DNA of 32,617 nucleotides from Thermoleophilia bacterium. GTDB lineage: Bacteria; Actinomycetota; Thermoleophilia; Solirubrobacterales; 70-9. This document shows positions 6,442-15,440 of this stretch, piece after piece. Under the pieces are notes generated by a model that was given only the letters and a program-made list of their open reading frames with translations, was not told the DNA's origin and did not search any database. Both the position numbers and the translations under genes were made by a program. Numbering within the stretch: the stretch's first letter is position 1; every line of letters starts with the position of its first letter. The stretch covers positions 1 through 32,617 of the forward strand of contig JAENWT010000026.1 in the NCBI GenBank assembly GCA_016650125.1. Reading direction: 5' to 3'.

Positions 6442-7530
6442 TCAGGCCAGGACGAAATAATCCCGGTGAACGAGTTCCTCGGAGGCCTGCGGCATCAGGT
6501 CGAGTACGTCCTTGCTCTTCATTCCCTTGATCCGGTCGGCCTCTTCGGCTGAGTAGTTGGCGATGCCTTTGCCGATGACCACTCCGTCCGCCACGACCTC
6601 GACCGCGTCGCCCGCCTCGAAACGGCCCTCGACCCCGGTCACGCCGACCGGCAGAAGGCTCGACCCGCTCTGGCTGAGCACGCGTGCCGCCCCGTCGTCA
6701 ACCACGATCCGGCCGGCTGCCGGCTTCGCGTACTTGAGCCACTGCTTGAACCCCGATGCCGGCCGCCGCCGGGCGGTGAACGAAGTCCCGGTAGCCTCGC
6801 CGGCCGCCGCCTTCCGGAGACTGCCGTCCACGGTCCCGTTGCAGATCCGTACTTCGATGCCCGAGCCGGAAGCCATCTCGGCCGCGGCCACCTTGCTGCG
6901 CATGCCGCCGCTGCCGAAGACCGAGGTGCGGTCGCCGATGTCCATGCCGGCCAGCTCGCTGAAGTCTTCGACTTTGGTGATCAGCTCCGCGTCCGGATTC
7001 GAACCGGGGTCAGCGGTGAAGACGCCTTCGGTATTGGTCAGCAACACGAGCAGGCGGGCTTCGAGCATGATCGCGACCTGGGCGGCAAGGAAGTCGTTGT
7101 CGCCGAAAGTGATCTCGTCGGTCGCCACGGTGTCGTTCTCGTTGATCACCGGCACCACTCCCCACTCCAGCAGGCGGCGCAGGGTCTGGCGGGCGTTCAG
7201 GTAACTGGCGCGGCTGGCAACGTCGGAGGCAGTCAGCAGCACCTGCGCGGCGGCCGCCTGGCCTTCCTGAAGACGCGACTCGTACTCACGGTAGAGCGAG
7301 CCCTGACCAACCGCCGAGGCGGCCTGGAGTTCGTCGATCGCGCGCGGGCGCGCCTCGAGGCCGAGCAGCCGGATCCCGGTGGCAATCGAGCCCGAGGTAA
7401 CCATGACCAGCGGTTCGCCGGCTCGGCAAAGCGTAGCGGCCTGTTCGCAGACGGAATCGAGCACGTCCGTGCGCAGGCCGCCGTCATCGGCGGCGACGAT
7501 CGAAGATCCGAGTTTTACGACGAGAGTCAT
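6442..7530 (-). CDS. proB: Glutamate 5-kinase with PUA domain
   Basis: A 362-residue protein that phosphorylates glutamate, the first and usually proline-inhibited step of proline synthesis. The N-terminal amino-acid-kinase domain (about 1-255) shows VVKLGSS, VTSGSIATG, QAASAVGQG, VPVINENDTV and FGDNDFLAA. FGSGGMRSKV is the nucleotide-binding region. A PUA domain follows from about residue 268 (GRIVVDDGAARVL to YSAEEADRIKG), as in the long form of the enzyme. It starts 6 nt after obg and is followed by proA. Confidence 0.95.
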   Translation of the reverse strand: MTLVVKLGSSIVAADDGGLRTDVLDSVCEQAATLCRAGEPLVMVTSGSIATGIRLLGLEARPRAIDELQAASAVGQGSLYREYESRLQEGQAAAAQVLLTASDVASRASYLNARQTLRRLLEWGVVPVINENDTVATDEITFGDNDFLAAQVAIMLEARLLVLLTNTEGVFTADPGSNPDAELITKVEDFSELAGMDIGDRTSVFGSGGMRSKVAAAEMASGSGIEVRICNGTVDGSLRKAAAGEATGTSFTARRRPASGFKQWLKYAKPAAGRIVVDDGAARVLSQSGSSLLPVGVTGVEGRFEAGDAVEVVADGVVIGKGIANYSAEEADRIKGMKSKDVLDLMPQASEELVHRDYFVLA

Positions 7531-7536
7531 TGATCC

Positions 7537-8829
7537 CTAGTAAAGCTCAAACTCATACTCGCCGACCTTGATTTCATCGCCCGGCTCGAAACCTGCTCGC
7601 TTCAGCTCGGCCATGACTCCCATCTCGATCAGCCTCGTCTCGAGGTAACCGAGGGCCTCGTCGTTGTTCATGTCGAACCGGTCGAAGAGCACTTCGACCC
7701 CGTGGCCGTGAACCCGGAAGGAGCCTTCGTCTTCCTTCTCCACCGAATAGCCACCCTCGCCCTTGGGGCGGTAGGTCAGGTGTTCGGCCTCGAAATCGAC
7801 GTCGACGCCTTCGTCGCCCCGCTTCACCGGAGCCATCACCTCCTTCGGCACGAAACGTACGATCGCCTCGGTCAGCTCGGGCAGGCCCGCGCCGGTGGCT
7901 GACGAGACCGGGATGATGCCGAGCACCGAATCGCCGACGCTCTCCTCCCAGTCGGCGACCTGATCGGCCGTGTCGGCGTCCGTCCAGAGGTCCGACTTGG
8001 AGAGAACGAGTAGTTCGGGCAGCGATTCCAGTCCGGTGTCATGGGCGGCCAGCTCATTGCGGACCGCGCGGTAGTTCTCGAGCGGTTCGCCGGCCGACGG
8101 AGCCAACTCGACCACGTGGATCAGCATCGCGCAGCGCTCGACGTGGGCCAGGAACTCATGCCCGAGGCCCGCCCCTTCGGCGGCGCCTTCGATCAGTCCG
8201 GGAATATCGGCCAATACGACCTGGCGGTCGTCGGCCTCGATCGTGCCGAGCACCGGCTCGAGCGTCGTGAACGGGTAGTCGGCGACCTTCGGGTCGGCCC
8301 GGGTCAGCCGGCTGAGCAGCGACGACTTGCCGGCGTTGGGCAGACCGATCAGACCGGCGTCGGCCAGGAGCTTCAGCCGCAGTTCAACCCAGCCCGCCTC
8401 GCCCGAGGTCCCCTTTTCGGCAAAACGTGGCGCCTGCCGGACCGAAGTTGAAAAGCGCTTGTTGCCGTGGCCGCCGCGCCCGCCACGGGCCAGGACCGCG
8501 GTCTGGCCGGTCTCGACCAGGTCGATCACCGCACCGGAAACCGAAACGGCCTGCGTTCCGGGCGGAACCCGGATCACCAGGTCTTCGCCACGGGCACCCT
8601 GTTTGTTCGAGCCCTCGCCGTGATTGCCACGCTCGGCGCGGAAGTGCTTGGAACGCAGCGCCCCGAGGTCGCGGCGCGAAGAATCGCAGAGCAGGATCAC
8701 CCCGCCGCCGTGACCTCCGTCACCGCCGTCGGGCCCGCCGCGCGGCACGTGGGCCTCGCGCCGGAATCCGATCACGCCATCACCGCCGCCACCGGCTTCC
8801 ACGTAGATTTTGGCCTTGTCGTAGAGCAC
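7537..8829 (-). CDS. obg: GTPase Obg/CgtA, ribosome assembly
   Basis: A 430-residue GTPase of late 50S assembly and stress control. The N-terminal glycine-rich Obg fold is about 1-158 (EAGGGGDGVIGFRREAHVPRG, GGDGGHGG). The G domain has G1 GLPNAGKS (162-169), G3 DIPGLIEGA (208 on) and G5 SSATG (309-313). The C-terminal OCT domain is about 345-430. The G4 motif reads SKSD (277-280) in place of NKxD. The start is GTG with no ribosome-binding site but with TACTCT 6 nt upstream; together with the hairpin after rpmA this suggests a separate leaderless transcript. A shorter start is not plausible because the Obg fold begins at once. Confidence 0.96.
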   Translation of the reverse strand: MLYDKAKIYVEAGGGGDGVIGFRREAHVPRGGPDGGDGGHGGGVILLCDSSRRDLGALRSKHFRAERGNHGEGSNKQGARGEDLVIRVPPGTQAVSVSGAVIDLVETGQTAVLARGGRGGHGNKRFSTSVRQAPRFAEKGTSGEAGWVELRLKLLADAGLIGLPNAGKSSLLSRLTRADPKVADYPFTTLEPVLGTIEADDRQVVLADIPGLIEGAAEGAGLGHEFLAHVERCAMLIHVVELAPSAGEPLENYRAVRNELAAHDTGLESLPELLVLSKSDLWTDADTADQVADWEESVGDSVLGIIPVSSATGAGLPELTEAIVRFVPKEVMAPVKRGDEGVDVDFEAEHLTYRPKGEGGYSVEKEDEGSFRVHGHGVEVLFDRFDMNNDEALGYLETRLIEMGVMAELKRAGFEPGDEIKVGEYEFELY

Positions 8830-8835
8830 CGGCCA

Positions 8836-8841
8836 AGAGTA
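8836..8841 (-). promoter_or_regulatory. -10-like box TACTCT before obg
   Basis: TACTCT lies 6 nt before the obg GTG, downstream of a hairpin that would end rpmA transcripts. The arrangement suggests obg is uncoupled from rplU-rpmA. Confidence 0.45.
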
Positions 8842-8851
8842 CTTAAACGGG

Positions 8852-8876
8852 AAAGACCCGCCGGTGGCGGACCTTT
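8852..8876 (-). terminator. Hairpin between rpmA and obg
   Basis: An 11-nt arm (8852-8862) pairs with 8866-8876 around a 3-nt loop, with two mismatched positions. The minus strand continues CCCGTTT. It is a terminator or attenuator candidate between the ribosomal protein genes and obg. Confidence 0.5.
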
Positions 8877-8899
8877 CGTAATGCTGGTGTCGCTGGTTG

Positions 8900-9154
8900 C
8901 TACTCGGCAGGGTCGACCGAGATCACGCGGCCGCGGCGGCCGGGCTTGAACCCGACCTTTCCGGGGCGTGTCGCAAAAATCGTGTGGTCGCGGCCGATGC
9001 CGACGCCGTCTCCGGGCCAGAACTGGGTGCCGCGCTGGCGGACGATGATCTCGCCACCGGTCACAACTTCCCCGGCGAAAACCTTGACGCCGAGCATCTT
9101 GGGGTTCGAGTCACGACCGTTCCTTGAGGAACCAAGACCTTTCTTATGCGCCAT
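8900..9154 (-). CDS. rpmA: 50S ribosomal protein L27
   Basis: An 84-residue L27, which reaches the peptidyl-transferase centre with its N-terminal tail. The start [19 protein letters not shown] and the [20 protein letters not shown] core are unmistakable. It begins MAHKKG directly, without the cleaved N-terminal extension found in Firmicutes. The ATG overlaps the rplU stop by one base (TAATG), so translation is coupled. Confidence 0.98.
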   Translation of the reverse strand: MAHKKGLGSSRNGRDSNPKMLGVKVFAGEVVTGGEIIVRQRGTQFWPGDGVGIGRDHTIFATRPGKVGFKPGRRGRVISVDPAE

Positions 9155-9687
9155 TAGTTGTCGTCCTCCTTCTTGGCTGCGGGCTTCTTCGCCGCAGGCT
9201 TCTTGGCGGCAGGCTTCTTCGCGGCTGCCGGCTTCTTTTCGGCCGCGGGCTTCTTCGCTGCAGGCTTCTTTGCTGCGGCAGGCTTCTTGGCCGGTGCCTT
9301 CTCGGCCGGTGCGGCCTTGGTCGCGGCTTCAGCCTTCGGCTCGTCCTTCTTGACAGCGGCCTTCTTCGGGGCAGCCTTCTTCGCGCCACCGAGTGAAGTC
9401 ACTTCGAGCTTGGTCAGCTCGGCCCGGTGTCCGGCCCGTCGGCTGTAGCCCTTCTTGGCCTTGTACTTGAAGACCTTGATCTTGTCGCCGCGCAGGTGCT
9501 CTGTGACCGTTGCTTCGATCTTGATCTTTTCCAGGTCCTTGGCCGTCGCGACCACTTCGTCGCCCCTGAACATGACGGGACGCAGCGTGACTTTGTCACC
9601 CTGTTCCGCCTTCAGGCGATCAACCACGAGAACCGTGCCTTCTTCGACGCGGTACTGCTTGCCACCGCTTTCTACAACCGCATACAT
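9154..9687 (-). CDS. rplU: 50S ribosomal protein L21 with histone-H1-like tail
   Basis: Residues 1-102 are a standard L21 ([17 protein letters not shown], the [20 protein letters not shown] region), which binds 23S rRNA in the large subunit. Residues about 103-177 form a low-complexity tail of repeated AKKPAA units with Lys, Ala and Pro, ending KEDDN. L21 is normally ~100-105 residues, so the tail adds about 70%. The repeats give a visible DNA tandem pattern at about 9175-9300. Tails like this occur on some actinobacterial ribosomal and DNA-binding proteins. The reading frame is clean into the rpmA overlap, so it is not an assembly error. Confidence 0.95.
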   Translation of the reverse strand: MYAVVESGGKQYRVEEGTVLVVDRLKAEQGDKVTLRPVMFRGDEVVATAKDLEKIKIEATVTEHLRGDKIKVFKYKAKKGYSRRAGHRAELTKLEVTSLGGAKKAAPKKAAVKKDEPKAEAATKAAPAEKAPAKKPAAAKKPAAKKPAAEKKPAAAKKPAAKKPAAKKPAAKKEDDN

Positions 9688-9726
9688 AATTGAACTCTCA
9701 AATCCTTGTTGGTCTGGTGCAGGCGG

Positions 9727-11769
9727 CTATTTTTTGCCGCGTCTGCGTCGCCCGCGCCGGAGGCCGAACCGGCCGGAGTTTACCGACTTCTCCTCCTCGG
9801 GCTTCTCCGCCCCGCCGTCCGGCGCATTCACCGGCTGGTCGGCCGCTTCCGGGGCCTTTTCCGGCTCCGGCTGGTCCGCTTCTACCGCGACCGCACCGCC
9901 GGGGTCCGACTTGGCGGCTTCGGTCTTGTTTTCGTCCGATTTCGGCGACCGGGAGCCAGATCGACCGTTCTTCTGCGTACTGCCGGGGTTACGGCTGCGG
10001 CGCGAGCGATTTGGCTTCGTCTGCGGCCGTTTCGGGGTCGTGTCCTCGGGTTGCTCGGCATCCGGCAGCAAGGAAGCGACCGCCGAGGCCCGCTCGACCG
10101 ATTCGATCTTGACCAGCTTGCGCGAGCCGACGACATCGGCCGCTCCGGTGACGCTGATGATGTAGGAGTCGATCCTGGCGATCGCGTCATCGGCGTTGTA
10201 CATGTGCGGCTCTTCGATCTTCACGAAGACCTCTTCGTCCGGCCTGAAGGGCAGGGCGCGTTCTTCGATCTTGACGCGCTCGCCTGACTCGATCAGCTCG
10301 AAGTTGTCGATCGGCAGCGCCTCGCCGCCTTCGAAGTGGAACTGCTTGCCGTTCTCGGCCTCGAGCTCGAGCAGACCGCTGTCCGGATGGTTGAGCAGGG
10401 CCGCCACCTTCGGGTGGACCCTGACCAGGAATGCTTCCTCATCCGGATGGTCGGCTGCAATCTCACGCATCTTGCGCAGCCCTTCGAGGGCAACGGTCTC
10501 GGCCGAGAGCACGACACCATCGCCGCCGCAGGTCGGGCACTTGACCGTGAGGATCTCGCGTACGCCGTCGGTGATGTTCTGGCGGGTCATCTCGACCAGT
10601 CCGAGCGGCGAGATCTCGACCAGATAGCTCTTGCTCTTGTCGGCGTCGAGCGCGCTGCGCAGGGTGCCGAGCACCTTGTCGCGGTTCTTGCCCCTGGCCA
10701 TGTCGATGAAGTCGATGACGATGATGCCGCCGATGTCGCGCAGCCGGAGCTGCCGGACCACTTCGGCCGCCGCTTCGTTGTTGACGCGGGTGATCGTCTC
10801 TTCGAGGCCACCCTTGCCACGACCGGTGAACGAGCCGGAGTTGACGTCGATGACGGTCAAGGCCTCGGTGTAATCGATGATCAGGTAGCCGCCGGAGGGC
10901 AGGTCGATGCGACTGCCCAGGGTCGACTGGATCGCCTTCTCGATTTCCCATTTCTCGAACAGCGGTTTGGTGCCTTCATACATCTCGACCAGCTCGACGA
11001 GTTCCGGCGCGGTCCGCTCGAAGAAGCTGGTGACGCGGTCGAACTGTTTCTGGTCGTCGATGATCGCGCGGTCGAACTCGTTGAGGAAAACGTCCCTGAG
11101 GACGCGGACCGGCAGGTCCTGTTCCTGGAAGACGAGTGAAGGAGCCTTAACTCCCTTCTTGCGCTTCTCGAGGACGTCACTGAGACGATGTAGGTAGGAG
11201 ACCTCACGGGTGAAGTCGGCTTTCTTGGCGCCATGAGCGGCGGTGCGGACGATCAGCCCGCCGGGACCGTCGTATGACCGGCTGACCATGCGGCGGAGGC
11301 GCTCGCGCTCCTTGTCGACCAGGCGGCGGCTGACGCCGACCCCGGTGCCGGAGGGCGCGTAGACCAGGTAACGGCCGGCGATCGTGACGTTCATCGAGAG
11401 CCGGGCGCCCTTGCTCTTGATCGGGTCCTTGATCACCTGGACCAGAATCTCCTGCTTGGGCTTGATCAGCTCGTCGATGCGGCGGCCCGTGCCACGGCCG
11501 CGCTTGGGCGCCTGCTGGCCGTCCGGCAACAGGATCTCGTCGACGTGCAGGAAGCCGTTGCGTTCAAGGCCGATGTCGACAAAGGCCGCCTCCATGCCGG
11601 GCAGCACGTTGTCGATCTTGCCGAGGTAGATGTTCCCGACGAGCGAGCGTCCGCCGCGTCGTTCGATGTAGACCTCGGCGACTTCCCGTTGGGACTTCAC
11701 GGTTTTCGCTTCGAGTACGGCCACGCGGGTTTCGCCGCGGTCGGCCGATACAACAATCGTTTTTTTCAT
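9727..11769 (-). CDS. rng: Ribonuclease E/G family endoribonuclease
   Basis: A 680-residue RNase E/G. An S1 RNA-binding domain lies about 36-130 (VGNIYLGKIDNVLPGMEAAFVDIG). A DNase-I-like catalytic domain has metal ligands in VIDVNSGSFTG (Asp308) and VIDFIDMARG (Asp353). The Zn-link is CPTCGGDG (Cys411, Cys414). A small beta domain follows (about 500-565, FRPDEEVFVKIEEPHMYNADDAIARI), TRAM-like in appearance. The disordered C-terminus is basic then acidic and ends RRGRRRRGKK, a likely RNA- or protein-binding tail. It acts in rRNA processing and mRNA decay. It stands between rodA (39 nt) and rplU (39 nt), the common actinobacterial order. Confidence 0.94.
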   Translation of the reverse strand: MKKTIVVSADRGETRVAVLEAKTVKSQREVAEVYIERRGGRSLVGNIYLGKIDNVLPGMEAAFVDIGLERNGFLHVDEILLPDGQQAPKRGRGTGRRIDELIKPKQEILVQVIKDPIKSKGARLSMNVTIAGRYLVYAPSGTGVGVSRRLVDKERERLRRMVSRSYDGPGGLIVRTAAHGAKKADFTREVSYLHRLSDVLEKRKKGVKAPSLVFQEQDLPVRVLRDVFLNEFDRAIIDDQKQFDRVTSFFERTAPELVELVEMYEGTKPLFEKWEIEKAIQSTLGSRIDLPSGGYLIIDYTEALTVIDVNSGSFTGRGKGGLEETITRVNNEAAAEVVRQLRLRDIGGIIVIDFIDMARGKNRDKVLGTLRSALDADKSKSYLVEISPLGLVEMTRQNITDGVREILTVKCPTCGGDGVVLSAETVALEGLRKMREIAADHPDEEAFLVRVHPKVAALLNHPDSGLLELEAENGKQFHFEGGEALPIDNFELIESGERVKIEERALPFRPDEEVFVKIEEPHMYNADDAIARIDSYIISVTGAADVVGSRKLVKIESVERASAVASLLPDAEQPEDTTPKRPQTKPNRSRRSRNPGSTQKNGRSGSRSPKSDENKTEAAKSDPGGAVAVEADQPEPEKAPEAADQPVNAPDGGAEKPEEEKSVNSGRFGLRRGRRRRGKK

Positions 11770-11808
11770 TTCAGGTGTTTCCGTTCAGATTGGTTGACCT
11801 GGAATCCA

Positions 11809-13002
11809 CTAAGGGATCCAGGTACCCCTCTGACCGACGCGCGACTGGATGTGAATGCTCTGCAGGACCCCGAGCATCAGGAAGGTGGCGATGACCGCCG
11901 AGCCTCCGTAGCTCATCAATGGCAAGGGTATGCCTGTAATCGGCATGATGCCGAGGTTCATTCCCACATTGACGAAGACCTGGAACATGATCGCCGCGGC
12001 GATGCCGGCGGCTACAAGGGTTCCGTAAAAATTCTTCGAGAGCGTCATCAGACGCAGCGCCCGCCAGAAAAGGAGGGCAAAAAGGGATAAGACAAGCGCG
12101 GCGCCGGCAAATCCATATCGCTCGGCGACCACGGCAAAGATGAAATCTGTGTGGTTCTCGGGCAGAAACCCGAGGCGTGACTGGGTTGCCTGATCGCCGC
12201 GACCGGTGGTTCCACCGGATCCTGCGGCGACTTTGGCCTGGTTCTGCTGGTAGCCGCCATCTCCGATATCCGAAGAAGGCTCGAGGAAAGACGTGAGTCT
12301 CTCCTGCTGGTACTCCTTGAGGAGCGGCGCACCGGCCATCGGCATGGCCACGAGGACGATGGCGACGAAAACCGCCAGGGCGCCGCCGATTGCGGCGAGA
12401 TGCGTCCAGCGCACCCCTGCCGCGACCATGATCGCGATAGTGATCGCCCCGAACACCAGAGAGGTGCCGAGGTCCTGCAGCAGGACGAGACCGGTTGGCG
12501 CAAAACCAAGCGCCAGGTAGCGGATCGTCCGTTGTCGTTCGGAGCCACGTCGGGCCCCGTCAATGACAAATCCAGCCAGGGAGAGGATGAGCAGAACTTT
12601 GCCCAATTCGGCCGGTTGGAAGGTGAAAAGTGGAAGTTCAAGTGAATTGGTCGATCCCCTCGCGGCGACGCCGAAAGCGAAGACCGCGAAGATCGAAGTG
12701 CAGAGGAACGTGTAGATACCCACCCGCAATTCGCGGAAGCGTGAGTAATCGACCCTCGAGATGAGAAACATCGCAACAATTCCCACCAGACCGTACAGAG
12801 CTTGGCGCTGCATGTAGTAGTCGGGGGATCCGGGGATCGCGTTGCGGCTGCCCTGGTGTAGCGTCAGCAGCGAGCACGCCAGCAGGCCCAGAGCCGAAAA
12901 CACGAGCCAGCCGTCCATGTCACGGATGCCGATGCGTTCGAGCAGCGAAACCCGGTGGTGAAAGGTCGGGGCCTCCCCCCGGCTGATCCGTGAAGACTCC
13001 AT
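11809..13002 (-). CDS. rodA: Rod-shape SEDS peptidoglycan polymerase RodA
   Basis: A 397-residue polytopic SEDS protein that polymerises lipid II for side-wall growth with PBP2. The frame extends upstream, but the ATG at 13002 is right: it overlaps the mrdA stop as TGATG and residues before it are antisense to mrdA. Family motifs are FQPAELGK (128-135), LLQDLGTSLVFG, the TQSRLGFLPENHTDFIFAV loop (with Asp286 as the likely catalytic acid) and the GIMPITGIPLPLMSYGGS signature near the C-terminus. About ten membrane segments are visible. A soluble N-terminus of ~30 residues precedes the first membrane helix. Confidence 0.95.
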   Translation of the reverse strand: MESSRISRGEAPTFHHRVSLLERIGIRDMDGWLVFSALGLLACSLLTLHQGSRNAIPGSPDYYMQRQALYGLVGIVAMFLISRVDYSRFRELRVGIYTFLCTSIFAVFAFGVAARGSTNSLELPLFTFQPAELGKVLLILSLAGFVIDGARRGSERQRTIRYLALGFAPTGLVLLQDLGTSLVFGAITIAIMVAAGVRWTHLAAIGGALAVFVAIVLVAMPMAGAPLLKEYQQERLTSFLEPSSDIGDGGYQQNQAKVAAGSGGTTGRGDQATQSRLGFLPENHTDFIFAVVAERYGFAGAALVLSLFALLFWRALRLMTLSKNFYGTLVAAGIAAAIMFQVFVNVGMNLGIMPITGIPLPLMSYGGSAVIATFLMLGVLQSIHIQSRVGQRGTWIP

Positions 13003-14876
13003 CACTCGGGGCTCGCGGTGCCGCCGGAAACGGCTTTGGCCTGCTTGTCGAAGTACGCCGAAAGGATCTGGAGAGCAACTGGCGCTGCGGTATCCGCACC
13101 GAATCCGCCCTCTTCGATCGTCGTCGTGACCACGATCTCGGGGTTGGGGTACGGCGCGAGCACCGCGTACCAGGCCTGATCGCCGTTCGGCGGGCGCTCG
13201 GCCGTGCCGGTCTTGCCGGCCACCGGCACCGGGAAGCCGCCGAAGACCTTGTACGAGGTGCCTTCGGGCGACTGGGCGGCGTCGTGGAGACCGCTCATGA
13301 TCACGTCGCGGGCCCCGGGGTCGATCGGGATCTCTCGCACCACTTCCGGCTCGGTCTCGGACAGCACCCGGCCGGCTGCGTCCTCGGTCTGCTGGACCAG
13401 TCGTGGCTTGTAGACGGTGCCGCCATTGCCGAGGGCGGAGTAGGCGACCGCCATCTGGAGCGGGTCGGCCTGGAGCGAACCCTGGCCGATCGCGAGCTGG
13501 ATGTTGTCGCCGATCACCCACGGCACGGCGAAGGGATTGTCCGGCTCCTCGCGGTCCCGTTCGTTGATCGCTTCTTTCGAAGGCAGGAAGCCGGCGGCCT
13601 CACCCGGGAGGTCGATCCCGGTGGTCTGGCCGATCCCGAACTGATCCGACCACTTCTGAAGCTGGTTGGTGCCGTTCATCTTGGCGCCGAGCAGGTAGTA
13701 GTAGACGTCCGACGAGACTTCGATCGAACGGCGCATGTCAACCGGACCGTGCGCCTCCTTGCCGGCGTTGGTAAAGACCTGGTCGGCGATTTTGACCTGT
13801 CCGGTGTCCTGGACTACGTCGGTCGCCGAAATCACTCCCCCGTCCAGCGCCGCAATCGCGGTGATCGGCTTGTAGATCGAGCCGACCGGATAAGCGCCGG
13901 TGATGGCCCGGTTGAAGAGCGGTGCGCCGTTGTCTTCGTCATATAACTCATCGACCCGCTTCTGACTGAGCGGCCGCGTGAACTCGGCCGGGTCGAAGGT
14001 CGGAGCCGAGCCGAGCCCGAGCACCTCCCCGCTGTTGACATCCATGGCAACGAAGCCGCCCGGCAGGCCGATCGAAGAAAGTGCCGCTTCGCCTGCCTGC
14101 TGAACGTCCTGGTCGAGGGTGAGCCGCAGCGTGTCGCCGGGCCGCGGGGTCTGGGAATCGAGCTGGCCCTTGACCTTGCCGGTGGAATCGACCTGGTACT
14201 TCGTCGTGCCCGCAGAGCCACGCAGAGTGTGGTCGTAAGTCTGCTCGATACCGGCTTTACCGAGCGAATCGCCGCCCTCGATGTCGGGGTCGTCGGCCTT
14301 GTCGAGGTCCTCCGCGGTGACGTCGCCGACGCTGCCAAGGAGATGAGCCGCTTCGGCCCCCTGCGGGTACTTGCGGACGAAGACCCGGTTCACCTGGATC
14401 TCCGGGTACTCCGCCTGGTGCTCCTGCAGGTAGAAGACGAGGTCGTCGTCGACGTTGTCGGCCATGGTGACCGGGCTGCCGGGCGGGTCGTTCTCGATTT
14501 CCTGGCGGTACCGGTTCTGGACCCACTCGAGCTTCCGGTCCACAACTTCCGCGACCGACTTGAAGAGTTTCCGGCGGGCGGGGCTCGCGTCGGGAACCTC
14601 TATCGGGTCGAGCTGCAGCGCCATGCTGGTCCGGTTGTCGACCAGCACGTTGCCGTCGCGGTCGAGGATCCGCCCTCGCGGCGGCCTGACCCGAATCTCG
14701 CGAGTCCGGTTCTCGGTCGCTTCGGCCAGGTACTCGTCACCGGTGACGACCTGGAGCGACCAGAGGCGGAAGAAAAGGACGCCGAAGAGGAACAGCCCCG
14801 CCCCGCCGATGATCGCCACCCGCAGGGCGGTTCCATGGCGATGCTTGGTTTTCGGGATGACGGGCTGAAATCTCAT
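13002..14876 (-). CDS. mrdA: Penicillin-binding protein 2 (elongasome transpeptidase)
   Basis: A 624-residue class B PBP. It has a short cytoplasmic tail, one membrane anchor (about 17-37), a PBP dimerisation/pedestal domain (RPPRGRILDRDGNVLVDN), and a transpeptidase domain from about 270. Active-site motifs are S333-x-x-K336 in PVGSIYKP, SSD (388-390) in the SxN position, and KTG (555-557) in AGKTGTAE. PBP2-type enzymes often carry SSD, so this supports the elongation paralogue rather than FtsI. It lies 6 nt after mreD and overlaps rodA, its polymerase partner. Confidence 0.95.
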   Translation of the reverse strand: MRFQPVIPKTKHRHGTALRVAIIGGAGLFLFGVLFFRLWSLQVVTGDEYLAEATENRTREIRVRPPRGRILDRDGNVLVDNRTSMALQLDPIEVPDASPARRKLFKSVAEVVDRKLEWVQNRYRQEIENDPPGSPVTMADNVDDDLVFYLQEHQAEYPEIQVNRVFVRKYPQGAEAAHLLGSVGDVTAEDLDKADDPDIEGGDSLGKAGIEQTYDHTLRGSAGTTKYQVDSTGKVKGQLDSQTPRPGDTLRLTLDQDVQQAGEAALSSIGLPGGFVAMDVNSGEVLGLGSAPTFDPAEFTRPLSQKRVDELYDEDNGAPLFNRAITGAYPVGSIYKPITAIAALDGGVISATDVVQDTGQVKIADQVFTNAGKEAHGPVDMRRSIEVSSDVYYYLLGAKMNGTNQLQKWSDQFGIGQTTGIDLPGEAAGFLPSKEAINERDREEPDNPFAVPWVIGDNIQLAIGQGSLQADPLQMAVAYSALGNGGTVYKPRLVQQTEDAAGRVLSETEPEVVREIPIDPGARDVIMSGLHDAAQSPEGTSYKVFGGFPVPVAGKTGTAERPPNGDQAWYAVLAPYPNPEIVVTTTIEEGGFGADTAAPVALQILSAYFDKQAKAVSGGTASPE

Positions 14877-14882
14877 GATGTT

Positions 14883-15440
14883 CTACGAACCCCTCAGATC
14901 GCCCAATTCGGCGGTCCGCCGGCGGCGCCCGCGTCTTTCGTCGATCAAAGCGGGCCGGAGGACCCGGCGGATCAGGGCGTTCAAAGGAAAGGCCAACAAG
15001 AAACCATAGAGACCCTGCAGTGCCACCTCGAGCAGAATCGCCGGGCTGACCGAGGCATCCAGACCGAGCACGGTTGTGAAGATTCCGAGGGCGACGCTGG
15101 AGGCGACCGTCGCGGCGCCGCAGAGTCCGGCGGTGACCAGCCGATCCGGTTGCTCCCCCCGCTCTCGATAGAGGCCCGCCAGGTAACCCACACCCATGAA
15201 GATCAGGGCGGCGGTGCCGAGCGGGCCGTCATCGAGCGCGTCCGACAGGAAGCCGATCGAGAAGCCGACCGTGGCCCCGACCATGCTGCCGCCGAGCAGG
15301 CCGAAGATCACCGCGCAGGCCGGCAGGACCCAGAACGACGTGTGGAGCACCTCGACCAGCGAGAAGAACCCCGACTGGAGCAGCACGACGAACAGCACCA
15401 GGAGGGCAATGCGCAGCGCGACTTTGTTGGTGACGATCAT
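14883..15440 (-). CDS. mreD: Rod-shape-determining protein MreD
   Basis: A 185-residue integral membrane protein with about five hydrophobic segments and short polar loops. It includes the MreD-like stretch VGATVGFSIGFLSDALDDGPLGTAAL and a very basic C-terminus (RRGRRRR). MreD is a poorly conserved elongasome subunit; the assignment rests on topology, on the LSDALDDGPLG pattern and on its place between mreC and mrdA. It overlaps mreC by ATGA, indicating coupled translation. Confidence 0.9.
   Translation of the reverse strand: MIVTNKVALRIALLVLFVVLLQSGFFSLVEVLHTSFWVLPACAVIFGLLGGSMVGATVGFSIGFLSDALDDGPLGTAALIFMGVGYLAGLYRERGEQPDRLVTAGLCGAATVASSVALGIFTTVLGLDASVSPAILLEVALQGLYGFLLAFPLNALIRRVLRPALIDERRGRRRRTAELGDLRGS

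Noticed and set aside
13003-13521. An N-terminal extension of rodA
   Set aside because: The extra residues are read through mrdA in another frame and are Arg/Gly-rich noise; the TGATG junction fixes the start at 13002.
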